In this document: piece after piece, positions 1 through 5,691 of the stretch
Layout: the number at the start of each line of letters is the position of its first letter
Numbering within the stretch: position 1 is the first letter of the stretch
From: Desulfobacterales bacterium
GTDB taxonomy: Bacteria > Desulfobacterota > Desulfobacteria > Desulfobacterales > JAUCGF01
Direction: 5' to 3'
Length of the DNA: 9,198 bases
Assembly: GCA_029940345.1 (NCBI GenBank)
Contig: JAOZRC010000178.1
Location: 1 to 9,198, forward strand
Program-made: the position numbers and the translations under genes
The notes under the pieces: model-generated
Databases searched by the model: none
What the model saw: the letters and a program-made list of their open reading frames with translations, nothing else
What the model was told of the DNA's origin: nothing

Positions 1-72
1 TAACGCCTTGGCCAATAACACTGCAAGGGTGCTTTTCCCGCTGCCGCCTTTTCCGCTGATCATTATTTTCAT
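1..72 (-). CDS. CooC/MinD-type P-loop ATPase, N-terminal 24 residues only (runs off left edge)
   Basis: Reading leftward from the ATG at 72-70, the first 24 codons give a protein starting MKIMISGKGGSGKSTLAVLL. Residues 7-15 form a deviant Walker A motif (KGGxGKS/T with an early signature lysine, K8), typical of SIMIBI-class ATPases such as CooC (nickel insertion into CO dehydrogenase), MinD, ParA and NifH. The very short N-terminus before the P-loop fits CooC-like maturation ATPases best, but 24 residues cannot separate these families. Upstream on the same strand lie a weak AGGGAT (81-86) and a TTGATA-16-TATAAT promoter-like pair (87-114). The gene follows pspC in the same direction, separated by a hairpin terminator, so it is probably a separate unit. 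The C-terminus lies outside the window. Confidence 0.75.
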   Translation of the reverse strand, partial: MKIMISGKGGSGKSTLAVLLAKAL

Positions 73-86
73 TAAAGCAGATCCCT

Positions 87-114
87 ATTATACAAGTGTC
101 AGAAATCGTATCAA
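87..114 (-). promoter_or_regulatory. Possible sigma-70 promoter for the P-loop ATPase gene
   Basis: On the minus strand TTGATA (114-109), a 16-bp spacer and a perfect TATAAT (92-87) precede the ATPase start at 72. The predicted transcript start near 80 would leave an almost leaderless mRNA and exclude the AGGGAT Shine-Dalgarno-like motif at 81-86. So either the promoter or that ribosome site is spurious. Confidence 0.35.
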
Positions 115-118
115 ATAG

Positions 119-164
119 AAAGAGTCCAAGAATAAAAAGGACTCTCGGACTCTTTGTATTTTTT
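119..164. terminator. Hairpin terminator at the end of the psp operon
   Basis: AAAGAGTCC (119-127) pairs perfectly with GGACTCTTT (147-155). A third copy of the arm, GGACTCT (139-145), sits inside the loop and could form a shorter alternative stem with 121-127. On the plus strand six T (159-164) follow the stem. On the minus strand, which is the one needed for pspC (ending at 187), the tail is the weaker CTATTT. It probably ends the pspABC transcript and insulates the ATPase gene. Confidence 0.55.
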
Positions 165-186
165 CTAAAGCAGTTTAGTTACAAAG

Positions 187-570
187 TCAAGCGTTCAATT
201 TCTGTTCAAAATCATATTCCTGACTGGTCACCCGGTCTTCCATCCGCCGGATGCGGCGTTCTAAATTGTCATATCTGCGTTTCAGACGATTGGCGGCGGC
301 TTTGCGGGAATGGGTGTAGCTATCATAAAATTCCCTGTCATCTTCAGTTTCTAACGGAATCACCGGTTTCGGTTTCATCAAAAGAGCGGCGAATATATAG
401 ATTACACCAATAGGCCAAAATCCGGTGAAAACGAACAACGCCACTAAGACCGCACGAACCCAAAATAGTGAAAAATCATAAAATTCGGCAATCCCTTTAC
501 AAACTCCCAGGATAACTCCGTCCCGAGCGCGATACATGCCACCGTCAATTATCTGTTGAAATCGTCCCAT
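187..570 (-). CDS. pspC: Phage shock protein C (PspC), inner-membrane stress sensor/effector
   Basis: A 127-residue PspC-domain protein. Residues 12-35 (MYRARDGVILGVCKGIAEFY) carry the conserved basic-R...GVCxGIAxYF signature. Residues about 37-64 form a hydrophobic membrane segment. Residues about 90-125 form a basic, then charged, coiled-coil-like tail containing RRMEDRVTS, close to the ERYVTS stretch at the end of E. coli PspC (119 aa). PspC works with PspB at the inner membrane to release PspF from PspA when the envelope is stressed. The start at 570 is favoured by AAGGGGG about 8 nt upstream; it overlaps the end of pspB by 22 bp, implying coupled translation. An internal ATG at 537 is the alternative. 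No pspD or pspE follows. Confidence 0.9.
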   Translation of the reverse strand: MGRFQQIIDGGMYRARDGVILGVCKGIAEFYDFSLFWVRAVLVALFVFTGFWPIGVIYIFAALLMKPKPVIPLETEDDREFYDSYTHSRKAAANRLKRRYDNLERRIRRMEDRVTSQEYDFEQKLNA

Positions 571-815
571 TGCTTATCCCCCTTTCTATCTTGATCCATA
601 AGGAGGGTTTCCAGCGATTCGACGCGCGTTTCCATTTTACGCAGTCCCTGGTAAATATCCTGAACCATTTTAGTTTCCCCGGCCAGATGTTGTCGATCTT
701 TATGGGAAAACCCTCCCTTGATAATTTTGATGCTGAAAAGAATAATACCGCCAATAGCAGCAATCGCCAGGATGATGAGGCCCAAAGAACCCCCTAACAC
801 GAAAAGCATTTTCAT
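549..815 (-). CDS. pspB: Phage shock protein B (PspB)
   Basis: An 88-residue small membrane protein: one hydrophobic segment at about residues 5-30, then a basic turn (KIIKGGFSHKDRQHL) and a short coiled coil (about 45-72) with spaced leucines ending in LETLLMDQ. This order (TM, cytoplasmic helix with ...RVESLETLL) is that of PspB, which partners PspC; E. coli PspB is 74 aa. Start choice: an ATG exists at 821, but the AAGGAGGG site abuts it with no spacing. The ATG at 815 lies about 7 nt from that site and is the better start. The gene begins 24 nt after pspA and overlaps pspC, so it belongs to the pspABC operon driven from the sigma-54 promoter at 1592-1607. Confidence 0.88.
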   Translation of the reverse strand: MKMLFVLGGSLGLIILAIAAIGGIILFSIKIIKGGFSHKDRQHLAGETKMVQDIYQGLRKMETRVESLETLLMDQDRKGDKQWDDFNR

Positions 816-839
816 AATCATCCCTCCTTTGCAAGCTGA

Positions 840-1526
840 TTATACATTAGAGGTAATTTGGTCATTTTTATCAGACCGGGATTTTATAGCCAATAGCTCT
901 TTTTCAATTTCGTCATCCGCTGTTTCCAACTTATCCAATTCTTCCTCTAAGCTGCTTTTACGGCCATAGTTGACCATATCCGCTTCAGCTTCCATCCGTT
1001 CAATTCGATTTTCAAGTTGCTCGAACTTGCGCACTGCCTGTGAACTATCCACTCGGTGAACCTCAGTACGAGCCTCCTTTTTCCGTTTGGCCAGAATCTC
1101 GCGTTGAACAAGAAGACGCCTCTTATCTTTAGCGGCTTTAAGTTTATCCTCGAGTTGACGAATATCGTCCTTGTACTGCCCGACGATGCTGCCATGTTCG
1201 ATTGCCTCGTTTTCTAAAGAATCTGTCCATTGAGCATAACGACGTTTTTCTTTGAGCGCTTGCCGAGCCAGATCATCACGGCCTCTTTCAACAGCAAGCT
1301 GCGCTTTTCCTCTCCAATACACCGCGCGGTTACGGACTTCATCCAATTTACGCTGTACTTTCATATTACCGGCCATTGCGCCGGCGCAAGAGGCGCGCAG
1401 CTCTACTAAAGTGTCTTCCATTTCCCTGATCATCAGTTTGACCATTTTCTCCGGATCTTCCGCATTATCTAACATTGAATTGATGTTAGAGCTTACAATG
1501 TCTCTGAATCTTGTAAAAATTCCCAT
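840..1526 (-). CDS. pspA: Phage shock protein A (PspA/IM30 family)
   Basis: A 228-residue protein beginning MGIFTRFRDIVSSNINSML, the amphipathic membrane-binding helix of PspA. It is followed by the DPEKMVKLMIREMEDTLVELR block (from residue 24), nearly identical to E. coli PspA (222 aa). The rest is a long charged coiled coil, with the conserved FEQLENRIERMEAEAD segment near residues 172-187. PspA is an ESCRT-III-like peripheral membrane protein: it binds PspF and blocks its ATPase in unstressed cells, and oligomerises on damaged inner membrane to keep the proton gradient. The start at 1526 is set by AAGGAGG about 8 nt upstream; the longer open frame reaching 1598 has no ribosome site and would add 24 non-family residues. 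First gene of the operon, divergent from pspF. Confidence 0.96.
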   Translation of the reverse strand: MGIFTRFRDIVSSNINSMLDNAEDPEKMVKLMIREMEDTLVELRASCAGAMAGNMKVQRKLDEVRNRAVYWRGKAQLAVERGRDDLARQALKEKRRYAQWTDSLENEAIEHGSIVGQYKDDIRQLEDKLKAAKDKRRLLVQREILAKRKKEARTEVHRVDSSQAVRKFEQLENRIERMEAEADMVNYGRKSSLEEELDKLETADDEIEKELLAIKSRSDKNDQITSNV

Positions 1527-1591
1527 GATTAATCCTCCTTGTTTAAAAGTGTAAAGTTGCAAGTTACTTGATAACCTTTTATAATTATGTT

Positions 1592-1607
1592 TGCACAAAT
1601 CATGCCA
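1592..1607 (-). promoter_or_regulatory. Sigma-54 (RpoN) promoter of pspABC
   Basis: On the minus strand TGGCATG-ATTT-GTGCA matches the sigma-54 consensus (TGGCAYR-N4-TTGCW). It has the invariant GG (1606-1605) and GC (1594-1593) at the correct 11-bp register. Transcription should start near 1581, leaving a leader of about 55 nt before pspA. A sigma-54 promoter at this spot is expected for a PspF-activated psp operon. Confidence 0.88.
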
Positions 1608-1608
1608 T

Positions 1609-1632
1609 AAGTAATTAAATAGTTAATTACTT
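1609..1632. repeat. 10-bp inverted repeat next to the pspA sigma-54 promoter
   Basis: AAGTAATTAA (1609-1618) and TTAATTACTT (1623-1632) are perfect inverted arms around a 4-bp spacer (ATAG). The repeat abuts the -24 element of the pspA promoter, which is close for an activator site because it overlaps the likely RNA polymerase footprint. It may be a repressing or DNA-bending site. Confidence 0.6.
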
Positions 1633-1635
1633 GTA

Positions 1636-1653
1636 TTTACAATAGATTGTAAA
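1636..1653. promoter_or_regulatory. Candidate PspF operator, 7-bp inverted repeat
   Basis: TTTACAA (1636-1642) and TTGTAAA (1647-1653) form a perfect inverted repeat around a 4-bp spacer. It is centred about 63 bp upstream of the predicted pspA start and directly before the -35 box of pspF. Position and symmetry suit a PspF upstream activating sequence. Assignment to PspF is inference. Confidence 0.5.
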
Positions 1654-1654
1654 C

Positions 1655-1684
1655 TTGACAGCACCATATGTAATGTGGTATAAA
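1655..1684 (+). promoter_or_regulatory. Sigma-70-type promoter of pspF
   Basis: A perfect -35 TTGACA (1655-1660), an 18-bp spacer and -10 TATAAA (1679-1684) read toward pspF. The predicted start is near 1691, about 50 nt before the TTG at 1744. The promoter lies between and partly over the inverted repeats at 1636-1653 and 1679-1697, so PspF bound there could repress its own transcription, as known in E. coli. Confidence 0.7.
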
Positions 1685-1697
1685 TTACCGATTTATA
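1679..1697. promoter_or_regulatory. Candidate second PspF operator, 7-bp inverted repeat over the pspF -10 box
   Basis: TATAAAT (1679-1685) and ATTTATA (1691-1697) are perfect arms around TACCG. The repeat covers the pspF -10 element and transcription start, and is centred about 107 bp upstream of the pspA start, within the usual range for enhancer-type sites. It is A+T-rich, so chance symmetry is possible. Confidence 0.35.
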
Positions 1698-1733
1698 GTA
1701 TTTTATGCCATAATTAGCTATTTTCGCCAAATT

Positions 1734-1754
1734 AACTTGAAACTTGAAACTTGA
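1734..1754 (+). repeat. Three tandem AACTTGA heptamers across the pspF start region
   Basis: AACTTGA occurs three times head to tail (1734-1740, 1741-1747, 1748-1754). Each copy contains a TTG, and only the middle one (1744) is in frame with pspF. No Shine-Dalgarno sequence lies upstream. Confidence 0.7.
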
Positions 1755-2784
1755 ACAAACATATCATCACGCACTGCCTGTAGCGATGAATGAAGCCATC
1801 GGGCAATCCGAGGAATTCCTGCTCTTTTGGGAGCGTCTTTCCAAAGTGGCACCCATTAATCGGCCCGTGCTGCTGATTGGTGAACGGGGGACCGGCAAAG
1901 AACTCGCCGCATTACGATTACACCATCTTTCAAAACGCTGGCAGGGTCCCTTGGTGGCGCTAAATTGCTCGGCACTGACACCATCACTTATTGACGCTGA
2001 ATTATTTGGCCATGAAAGAGGGGCTTTCACAGGTGCTGCCGCAAGACATATCGGGAAGTTTGAGACGGCTGACAACGGTACACTCTTTCTGGATGAAATC
2101 GGCAATATTCCAATGGAAGTTCAGGAAAAAATCTTGCGTGTCGTCGAATATGAAACATTTGAGCGCGTAGGTGGTTCAAAACGTGTCGAGGTGGATGTGC
2201 GGATTATTGCCGCCACCAATGCCGATTTGCCTCTGATGGTAGCGGAAGGCCGCTTTAAAGCCGATTTGTTGGATCGGCTTTCCTTTGAAGTCCTGTTCCT
2301 CCCCCCGCTTAGGGTGCGAAAAGGTGATATTCGCTTGTTAGCTGAACATTTTTCCCGGCAGATGGCTATAGAATTGGGTTTGGATGAAATGCCACACTTC
2401 AGCGATCATGCCATATCAGCATTAAATCAGTATACCTGGCCGGGTAACGTAAGGGAATTAAAAAATGTGGTGGAGCGGGCGGTTTACCGAACAAACGGCC
2501 TACGAATCAATACAATCGAATTGGAACCGTTTTGTTCGCCATATCAATATCCTGATACTACCGTATCGGCGAATTGCGCTGCCTCCGTTAAAACTGAAAC
2601 ATCCATTCCGAATGATCTTTTCATAATGCCTTTTAAAGCCGCCGTGGAAACGCTGGAAATTACACTTCTATCCAAAGCGCTCGCATCCTGCAAGCATAAT
2701 CAAAAAAAAACGGCCCGGCAATTGGAACTCACTTACGATCAATTACGGGGACTTTTGCGCAAATATCAAGATAAAATAAAGTGA
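1744..2784 (+). CDS. pspF: PspF, sigma-54 enhancer-binding activator of the psp operon
   Basis: A 346-residue AAA+ activator lacking an N-terminal sensory domain, like E. coli PspF. It shows Walker A GERGTGKE (46-53), the sigma-54-contacting GAFTGA loop (93-98), Walker B GTLFLDEIG (112-120), sensor I ATNADLP (about 157-163), the DLLDRLSF arginine-finger region (174-181) and WPGNVRELKN (232-241). The C-terminal helix-turn-helix (about 318-341, NQKKTARQLELTYDQLRGLLRK) closely matches E. coli PspF. The ERLSKVAPINRPVLLIGERGTGKE stretch is also PspF-specific. It should hydrolyse ATP to open sigma-54 promoters and be held inactive by PspA. Start uncertain: TTG 1744 is the first possible codon after the stop at 1738; ATG 1786 gives a length closer to E. 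coli. Neither has a ribosome site. Confidence 0.93.
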   Translation: MKLEQTYHHALPVAMNEAIGQSEEFLLFWERLSKVAPINRPVLLIGERGTGKELAALRLHHLSKRWQGPLVALNCSALTPSLIDAELFGHERGAFTGAAARHIGKFETADNGTLFLDEIGNIPMEVQEKILRVVEYETFERVGGSKRVEVDVRIIAATNADLPLMVAEGRFKADLLDRLSFEVLFLPPLRVRKGDIRLLAEHFSRQMAIELGLDEMPHFSDHAISALNQYTWPGNVRELKNVVERAVYRTNGLRINTIELEPFCSPYQYPDTTVSANCAASVKTETSIPNDLFIMPFKAAVETLEITLLSKALASCKHNQKKTARQLELTYDQLRGLLRKYQDKIK

Positions 2785-2834
2785 AAAGCGTATCTTCTTC
2801 CAGTCTAATGGTATAAATTTCAGAGATAGAATAT

Positions 2835-2864
2835 AGGCTGAATTAAATTTTAGCCTCATTTTTA
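2835..2864 (+). terminator. Probable terminator after pspF
   Basis: AGGCT (2835-2839) and AGCCT (2852-2856) pair around an A+T-rich loop that can add AAT/ATT pairs. A T-rich run (CATTTTTATT) follows. It lies about 50 nt after the pspF stop. The stem is short, so strength is uncertain. Confidence 0.45.
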
Positions 2865-3071
2865 TTCAGGAATGTGATTTTATCAACGTCTAAAGCCCTT
2901 TCTTTATTATCACGCCTTCTAATTCTTCCTCTTTTCCTTCTTATCATTTTGTGTGTCTCAATATGACGCATTTTAAATTTTTGAGGCAAATGAAACGACC
3001 TATTATGATACACTAAATTATCAACTCTCCCTATAATCAAGAATAGCGCAAGATTGATTCCTAGAATACGT
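2865..3071. other. A+T-rich non-coding region upstream of the chemosensory promoter
   Basis: No convincing gene is seen between the pspF terminator and the sigma-54 promoter at 3072. A 65-codon minus-strand frame (2843-3040) starts with TTG, has no ribosome site and overlaps the terminator, so it is not called. Long pyrimidine-rich and A+T-rich stretches suggest space for activator binding and DNA bending. I could not find copies of the pspA-upstream inverted repeat TTTACAA/TTGTAAA here, so control by PspF is not supported by a shared site. Confidence 0.5.
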
Positions 3072-3087
3072 TGGCATTAAATTTGCA
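3072..3087 (+). promoter_or_regulatory. Sigma-54 (RpoN) promoter of the chemosensory cluster
   Basis: TGGCATTAAATTTGCA carries the invariant GG (3073-3074) and GC (3085-3086) with the correct spacing, plus TGGCA and TTTGCA contexts close to consensus. Transcription should start near 3098, about 80 nt before the CheB-like start at 3180. No comparable sigma-70 promoter was seen in this gap, so this is the best candidate for driving the downstream genes. Confidence 0.85.
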
Positions 3088-3165
3088 TTGATATAGAGAG
3101 AAATCATAAACAAAACATCAGTAAACACCGAAGGAAACAGTTTAACAAGTACAGAAAAGGTAAAA

Positions 3166-3183
3166 ATGAAAGAAAAGCGATGA
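3166..3183 (+). CDS. Possible five-codon leader peptide overlapping the CheB-like start
   Basis: ATG at 3166 reads MKEKR and stops with TGA at 3181-3183, overlapping the ATG at 3180. AAAGG lies 5 nt before this small frame, a better-placed ribosome site than the weak GAAAG before 3180. It may couple translation into the CheB-like gene. It may also be chance in an A-rich leader. Confidence 0.2.
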   Translation: MKEKR

Positions 3184-4412
3184 TAATTTTTTGTGAAGAG
3201 TGCGGAAAAAAGCATAACCTTTCTTTTAATGGCGTCAAACAAGAGGCACGCAAGATATTATGTCAACGTTGCGGTGATACGATCACAGTGCCTAAGCCGG
3301 TTCCCGGAGTTACCAATGGGGCTCCCCAGGAATTAGCCGTCAACTTTCGACGCATCGCTAAGGAAAAAAAACGTATCAAACTGCTGATTGTGGATGATTC
3401 TAAACTGATACGTCGAGTGATTCGAGGTATTTTGGAGTCTTATGATCATATACGTGTTGTTGGCGAAGCCGGCAACGGTGTTGAGGCGCTGGAAATGATT
3501 CCCCGTTTGAATCCGGATGTAATTACACTGGATATTAATATGCCGGTGATGAGTGGTTTGACGACGTTAAAGTATATTATGATAAAATATCCGAAACCGA
3601 CCGTTATGTTTAGCGCCCTCACCCAAGAAGGTGCCGACATAACTTTTAACGCTTTGAAGTTCGGAGCGATTGATTTCATTCCCAAACCATCTCGCGCATT
3701 AGACATTACGGTTGATCAGCAAAAACTTGATATTGTCAATAAAGTGACTTTGGCGGCGAATGTGGAGATTAAATCGGTACGAGTGGTGCGTCCTAAACAA
3801 GGAGTTGATGCGGAAAATACCAGGCAACGCAAGCCTTGTCAATCAATCTATGCTATTGGCGCTGCAGAAGGTGGATATGGCGTCCTTTTAAAACTGATCC
3901 CTAAACTACGTGCTGATCTGCCAGCGGCTTTTTTGATTGTCGTTTATGCACCTACGATACATGTGGATGCCTTTACCGGTTACCTGGAATCCAATAGCGC
4001 TATCAAAGTACGTCGAGCGCGCAACGATGATGCGATTAAAGCAGGTGTCTGTTATATTATATGTGGAACCGAATACGCAACAGTTGCAATTAAAGAAGGC
4101 CGGGCGATTTTAAAGGTGCATCCATCCCCGTTTCCTTCACGCAAAGGAGCGATTAACATGTTGATGTTTTCTATAGCTGAACGATTTGCCAAACGCACTG
4201 TCGGCGTGATTCTTTCCGGTTCCGGCAATGACGGCGTCGAGGGAATCAGTGAAATCAGCCGACAAGGGGGAGTGTCAATTGTCCAGGAACCTGGTACATG
4301 CTTAAGCAAGGAGATGGTCCAGGCTGCTATGAATCAATGCAATATTGACATGATTGTCGCCGATACGCAATTGGCGGCCAAAATGAATGAAATGGCTCTG
4401 AAAAGTCAGTAA
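3180..4412 (+). CDS. CheB-like protein: zinc ribbon + receiver + catalytically degenerate methylesterase domain
   Basis: 410 residues in three parts. Residues 5-31 hold a CxxC...CxxC zinc-ribbon-like module (C5, C8, C28, C31), not found in ordinary CheB. Residues about 66-172 are an intact receiver domain: acidic pair D72/D73, phospho-acceptor D118, S145 and K169 (IPKP). Residues about 222-405 are a CheB esterase fold, recognisable from YAIGA..GG, VHPSPFPSRKGAINMLMFS and GVILSGSGNDGVEGI. In enzymatically active CheB the triad is Ser (IGASTGG), His (QHM) and Asp (GMGxDG). Here the Ser is A229 (IGAAEGG), the His is Y256 (IVVYAP) and only D351 remains. Methylesterase or deamidase activity is therefore unlikely; an adaptor or phosphorylation-switched role is inferred. 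First gene after the sigma-54 promoter. The start is the ATG before FCEECG; its ribosome site is weak. Confidence 0.85.
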   Translation: MIIFCEECGKKHNLSFNGVKQEARKILCQRCGDTITVPKPVPGVTNGAPQELAVNFRRIAKEKKRIKLLIVDDSKLIRRVIRGILESYDHIRVVGEAGNGVEALEMIPRLNPDVITLDINMPVMSGLTTLKYIMIKYPKPTVMFSALTQEGADITFNALKFGAIDFIPKPSRALDITVDQQKLDIVNKVTLAANVEIKSVRVVRPKQGVDAENTRQRKPCQSIYAIGAAEGGYGVLLKLIPKLRADLPAAFLIVVYAPTIHVDAFTGYLESNSAIKVRRARNDDAIKAGVCYIICGTEYATVAIKEGRAILKVHPSPFPSRKGAINMLMFSIAERFAKRTVGVILSGSGNDGVEGISEISRQGGVSIVQEPGTCLSKEMVQAAMNQCNIDMIVADTQLAAKMNEMALKSQ

Positions 4413-4442
4413 CCAAATTATTTTTCAAAATATAACCAAGGA

Positions 4443-4468
4443 CCGGGAGCGACATTGGGCTCTCCCGG
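4443..4468 (+). other. G+C-rich hairpin in the CheB-like/cheW gap
   Basis: CCGGGAG (4443-4449) pairs perfectly with CTCCCGG (4462-4468) over a 12-nt loop. No T-run follows; the next bases are A-rich and lead into the cheW ribosome site (AAGGAGGG). It is thus not a standard terminator. It may be an mRNA processing or stability element between the two genes. Confidence 0.5.
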
Positions 4469-4491
4469 GCACAACAAAAAAGGAGGGAAAA

Positions 4492-5010
4492 ATGCCCGAT
4501 TCCTATATCAATACAAATGTAAATGAAGACTTATCTGAAGATTCACAACGGACTCAATTGGTTGGCTTTGGCATCGGCCAGGAGCTGTTCGGAGTGAGTA
4601 TCCTGATGGTGCAAGAGATTATTCGTTCAGCGCCGATCACGGCCGTACCCAATTCACCCGATTTTATTGAGGGCATTATCAACCTCCGGGGAAATATTGT
4701 ACCTGTCATTGATCTGCGTAAACGCCTCGGCCTATATAAAAGCGACAACGCAACTGACGAAGATATCTGGATTTTAATCCTCAATATTGAGGGGCGCACA
4801 ACTGGCTTCATTGTTGATTCAGTGACCCAGGTGTTAAAGATAGATGAAGATACGCTGGAACCACCTCCCGATATTGTTGTTGCCCGGCTTGAAAGCCAAT
4901 ATATAAAAGGCGTGTGTAAGCTTGATAAACACCTGCTGATTCTACTTGATTTTAACTGTATCCTGATGGTGGATGAGTTTAAAAAATTGAAAGAAGTTAT
5001 TGCTGCCTAG
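4492..5010 (+). CDS. cheW: CheW chemotaxis coupling protein
   Basis: A 172-residue CheW domain protein that would bridge receptors to a CheA kinase in the cytoplasmic signalling array. Seen in the sequence: FGIGQELFGVSILMVQEI (25-42, the first CheW strand pair), IIRSAPITAVPNSPDFIEGIINLRGNIVPVIDLR (43-76) with the receptor/CheA-binding NLRG at 64-67, and TTGFIVDSVTQVLKI (103-117). The first about 20 residues are a polar, acidic extension. The C-terminus has LLILLDFNCIL in place of the common KLLILLDIEKLL form, so the fold is complete. A strong AAGGAGGG ribosome site lies 5 nt before the ATG. The gene follows the CheB-like gene by 79 bp with no terminator. Confidence 0.94.
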   Translation: MPDSYINTNVNEDLSEDSQRTQLVGFGIGQELFGVSILMVQEIIRSAPITAVPNSPDFIEGIINLRGNIVPVIDLRKRLGLYKSDNATDEDIWILILNIEGRTTGFIVDSVTQVLKIDEDTLEPPPDIVVARLESQYIKGVCKLDKHLLILLDFNCILMVDEFKKLKEVIAA

Positions 5011-5235
5011 ACCCATATTGAGAACATCATATTATATGGTATTGGCGTCTAACAATAACTTAGGAGTAGCCAACAAATGTCTAGGTGTCAGGATGACAAA
5101 TTGATAAGCCGGGCTCTTATACCCGTTGATCTTCATATTTGAGGTTTCAGTGTACACCACCTGTTCTCCTGAGCCTGACATTAGAAAAATAGCGCATTTT
5201 ATAATCAATAGCCCGAAAATCAGGAGGGATGCTTT
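5011..5235 (+). other. 225-bp gap with a wide inverted repeat between cheW and the receiver gene
   Basis: No gene is seen. TGTCAGG (5086-5092) and CCTGACA (5174-5180) are perfect inverted arms 81 bp apart; ATAAG/CTTAT and CGGG/CCCG pairs lie between them. The GCCTGAC motif recurs twice at 6441-6447 and 6459-6465, in the leader of the CheA-like gene. Nothing here matches a riboswitch I recognise. Confidence 0.35.
5175..5205 (+). promoter_or_regulatory. Weak sigma-70-like promoter before the CheY-like gene
   Basis: CTGACA (5175-5180) and a perfect TATAAT (5200-5205) are separated by 19 bp, longer than optimal. They could provide internal transcription of the receiver gene in addition to read-through from 3072. 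Confidence 0.25.
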
Positions 5236-5589
5236 ATGTGTAAACGCATTTTAATTGTAGATGATTCTTCAATTATGCGCAAAATGATTCGAAAAACACT
5301 TGAGCCAGGTGGTCATAAGATCGTTGGTGAAGCCCAAAGCGGCCAGGAAGCGATAAGGATGTATCAATCATTAAAACCGGATCTCGTGACAATGGATGTT
5401 ACAATGCGTGGGATGGATGGTTTAACCGCTGCCAAAGAGATTCTGCAACACGATGATGAAGCGCAAATATTGTTTTTATCCAATTTTAACGTGGAAGCCT
5501 ACAGTAAAAATGCCGCCCATCTAGGAGCCATCGGATATGTGAATAAAAACAAATCAGGCGAGATACTCAATCTTATCAACAATATATGA
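5236..5589 (+). CDS. CheY-like single-domain response regulator
   Basis: A 117-residue stand-alone receiver domain. Key residues: D9/D10 (ILIVDDS), phospho-acceptor D54 (LVTMDVTM), S82 in the Thr/Ser position (LFLSNF) and K104 (GYVNKN). No output domain is present, so signalling is through protein contact, as for CheY or PilG/PilH. Two usually conserved prolines are replaced: MPGMDG is MRGMDG (R58), and the K-P after the active lysine is K-N (N105). The protein is slightly shorter than typical CheY (about 120-130 aa) and ends soon after helix 5. The ribosome site AGGAGGG (5222-5228) fixes the ATG at 5236. It presumably receives phosphate from the CheA-like protein at 6736. It could also serve another kinase. 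Confidence 0.88.
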   Translation: MCKRILIVDDSSIMRKMIRKTLEPGGHKIVGEAQSGQEAIRMYQSLKPDLVTMDVTMRGMDGLTAAKEILQHDDEAQILFLSNFNVEAYSKNAAHLGAIGYVNKNKSGEILNLINNI

Positions 5590-5691
5590 CAAATGGCCGT
5601 TCCGAAACCGAACATGCTCCCACTTCTATTAAAGGCTGACGCCATAGTTGGATAAGGCCATATAATTGTTTAGCGCCAAGGAAAATCGATA

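Noticed and set aside
96..413. 105-codon plus-strand frame at the left edge
   Set aside because: Lies over the terminator and antisense to pspC, with no domain; pspC is unambiguous.
1527..1598. Upstream extension of pspA by 24 codons
   Set aside because: The added residues do not resemble PspA and have no ribosome site; most of the stretch is the leader downstream of the sigma-54 promoter, part even upstream of the predicted transcript start. The ATG at 1526 has an ideal site.
2843..3040. 65-codon minus-strand frame between pspF and the CheB-like gene
   Set aside because: It starts with TTG, has no ribosome site, shows no recognisable domain, has a low-complexity basic composition and overlaps the pspF terminator.
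5011..5235. Riboswitch in the gap before the CheY-like gene
   Set aside because: The wide inverted repeat does not match any riboswitch core I know, including the c-di-GMP classes.
5661..5666. TATAAT before the HAMP gene as a promoter
   Set aside because: No acceptable -35 hexamer at 16-18 bp; likely chance in A+T-rich DNA.
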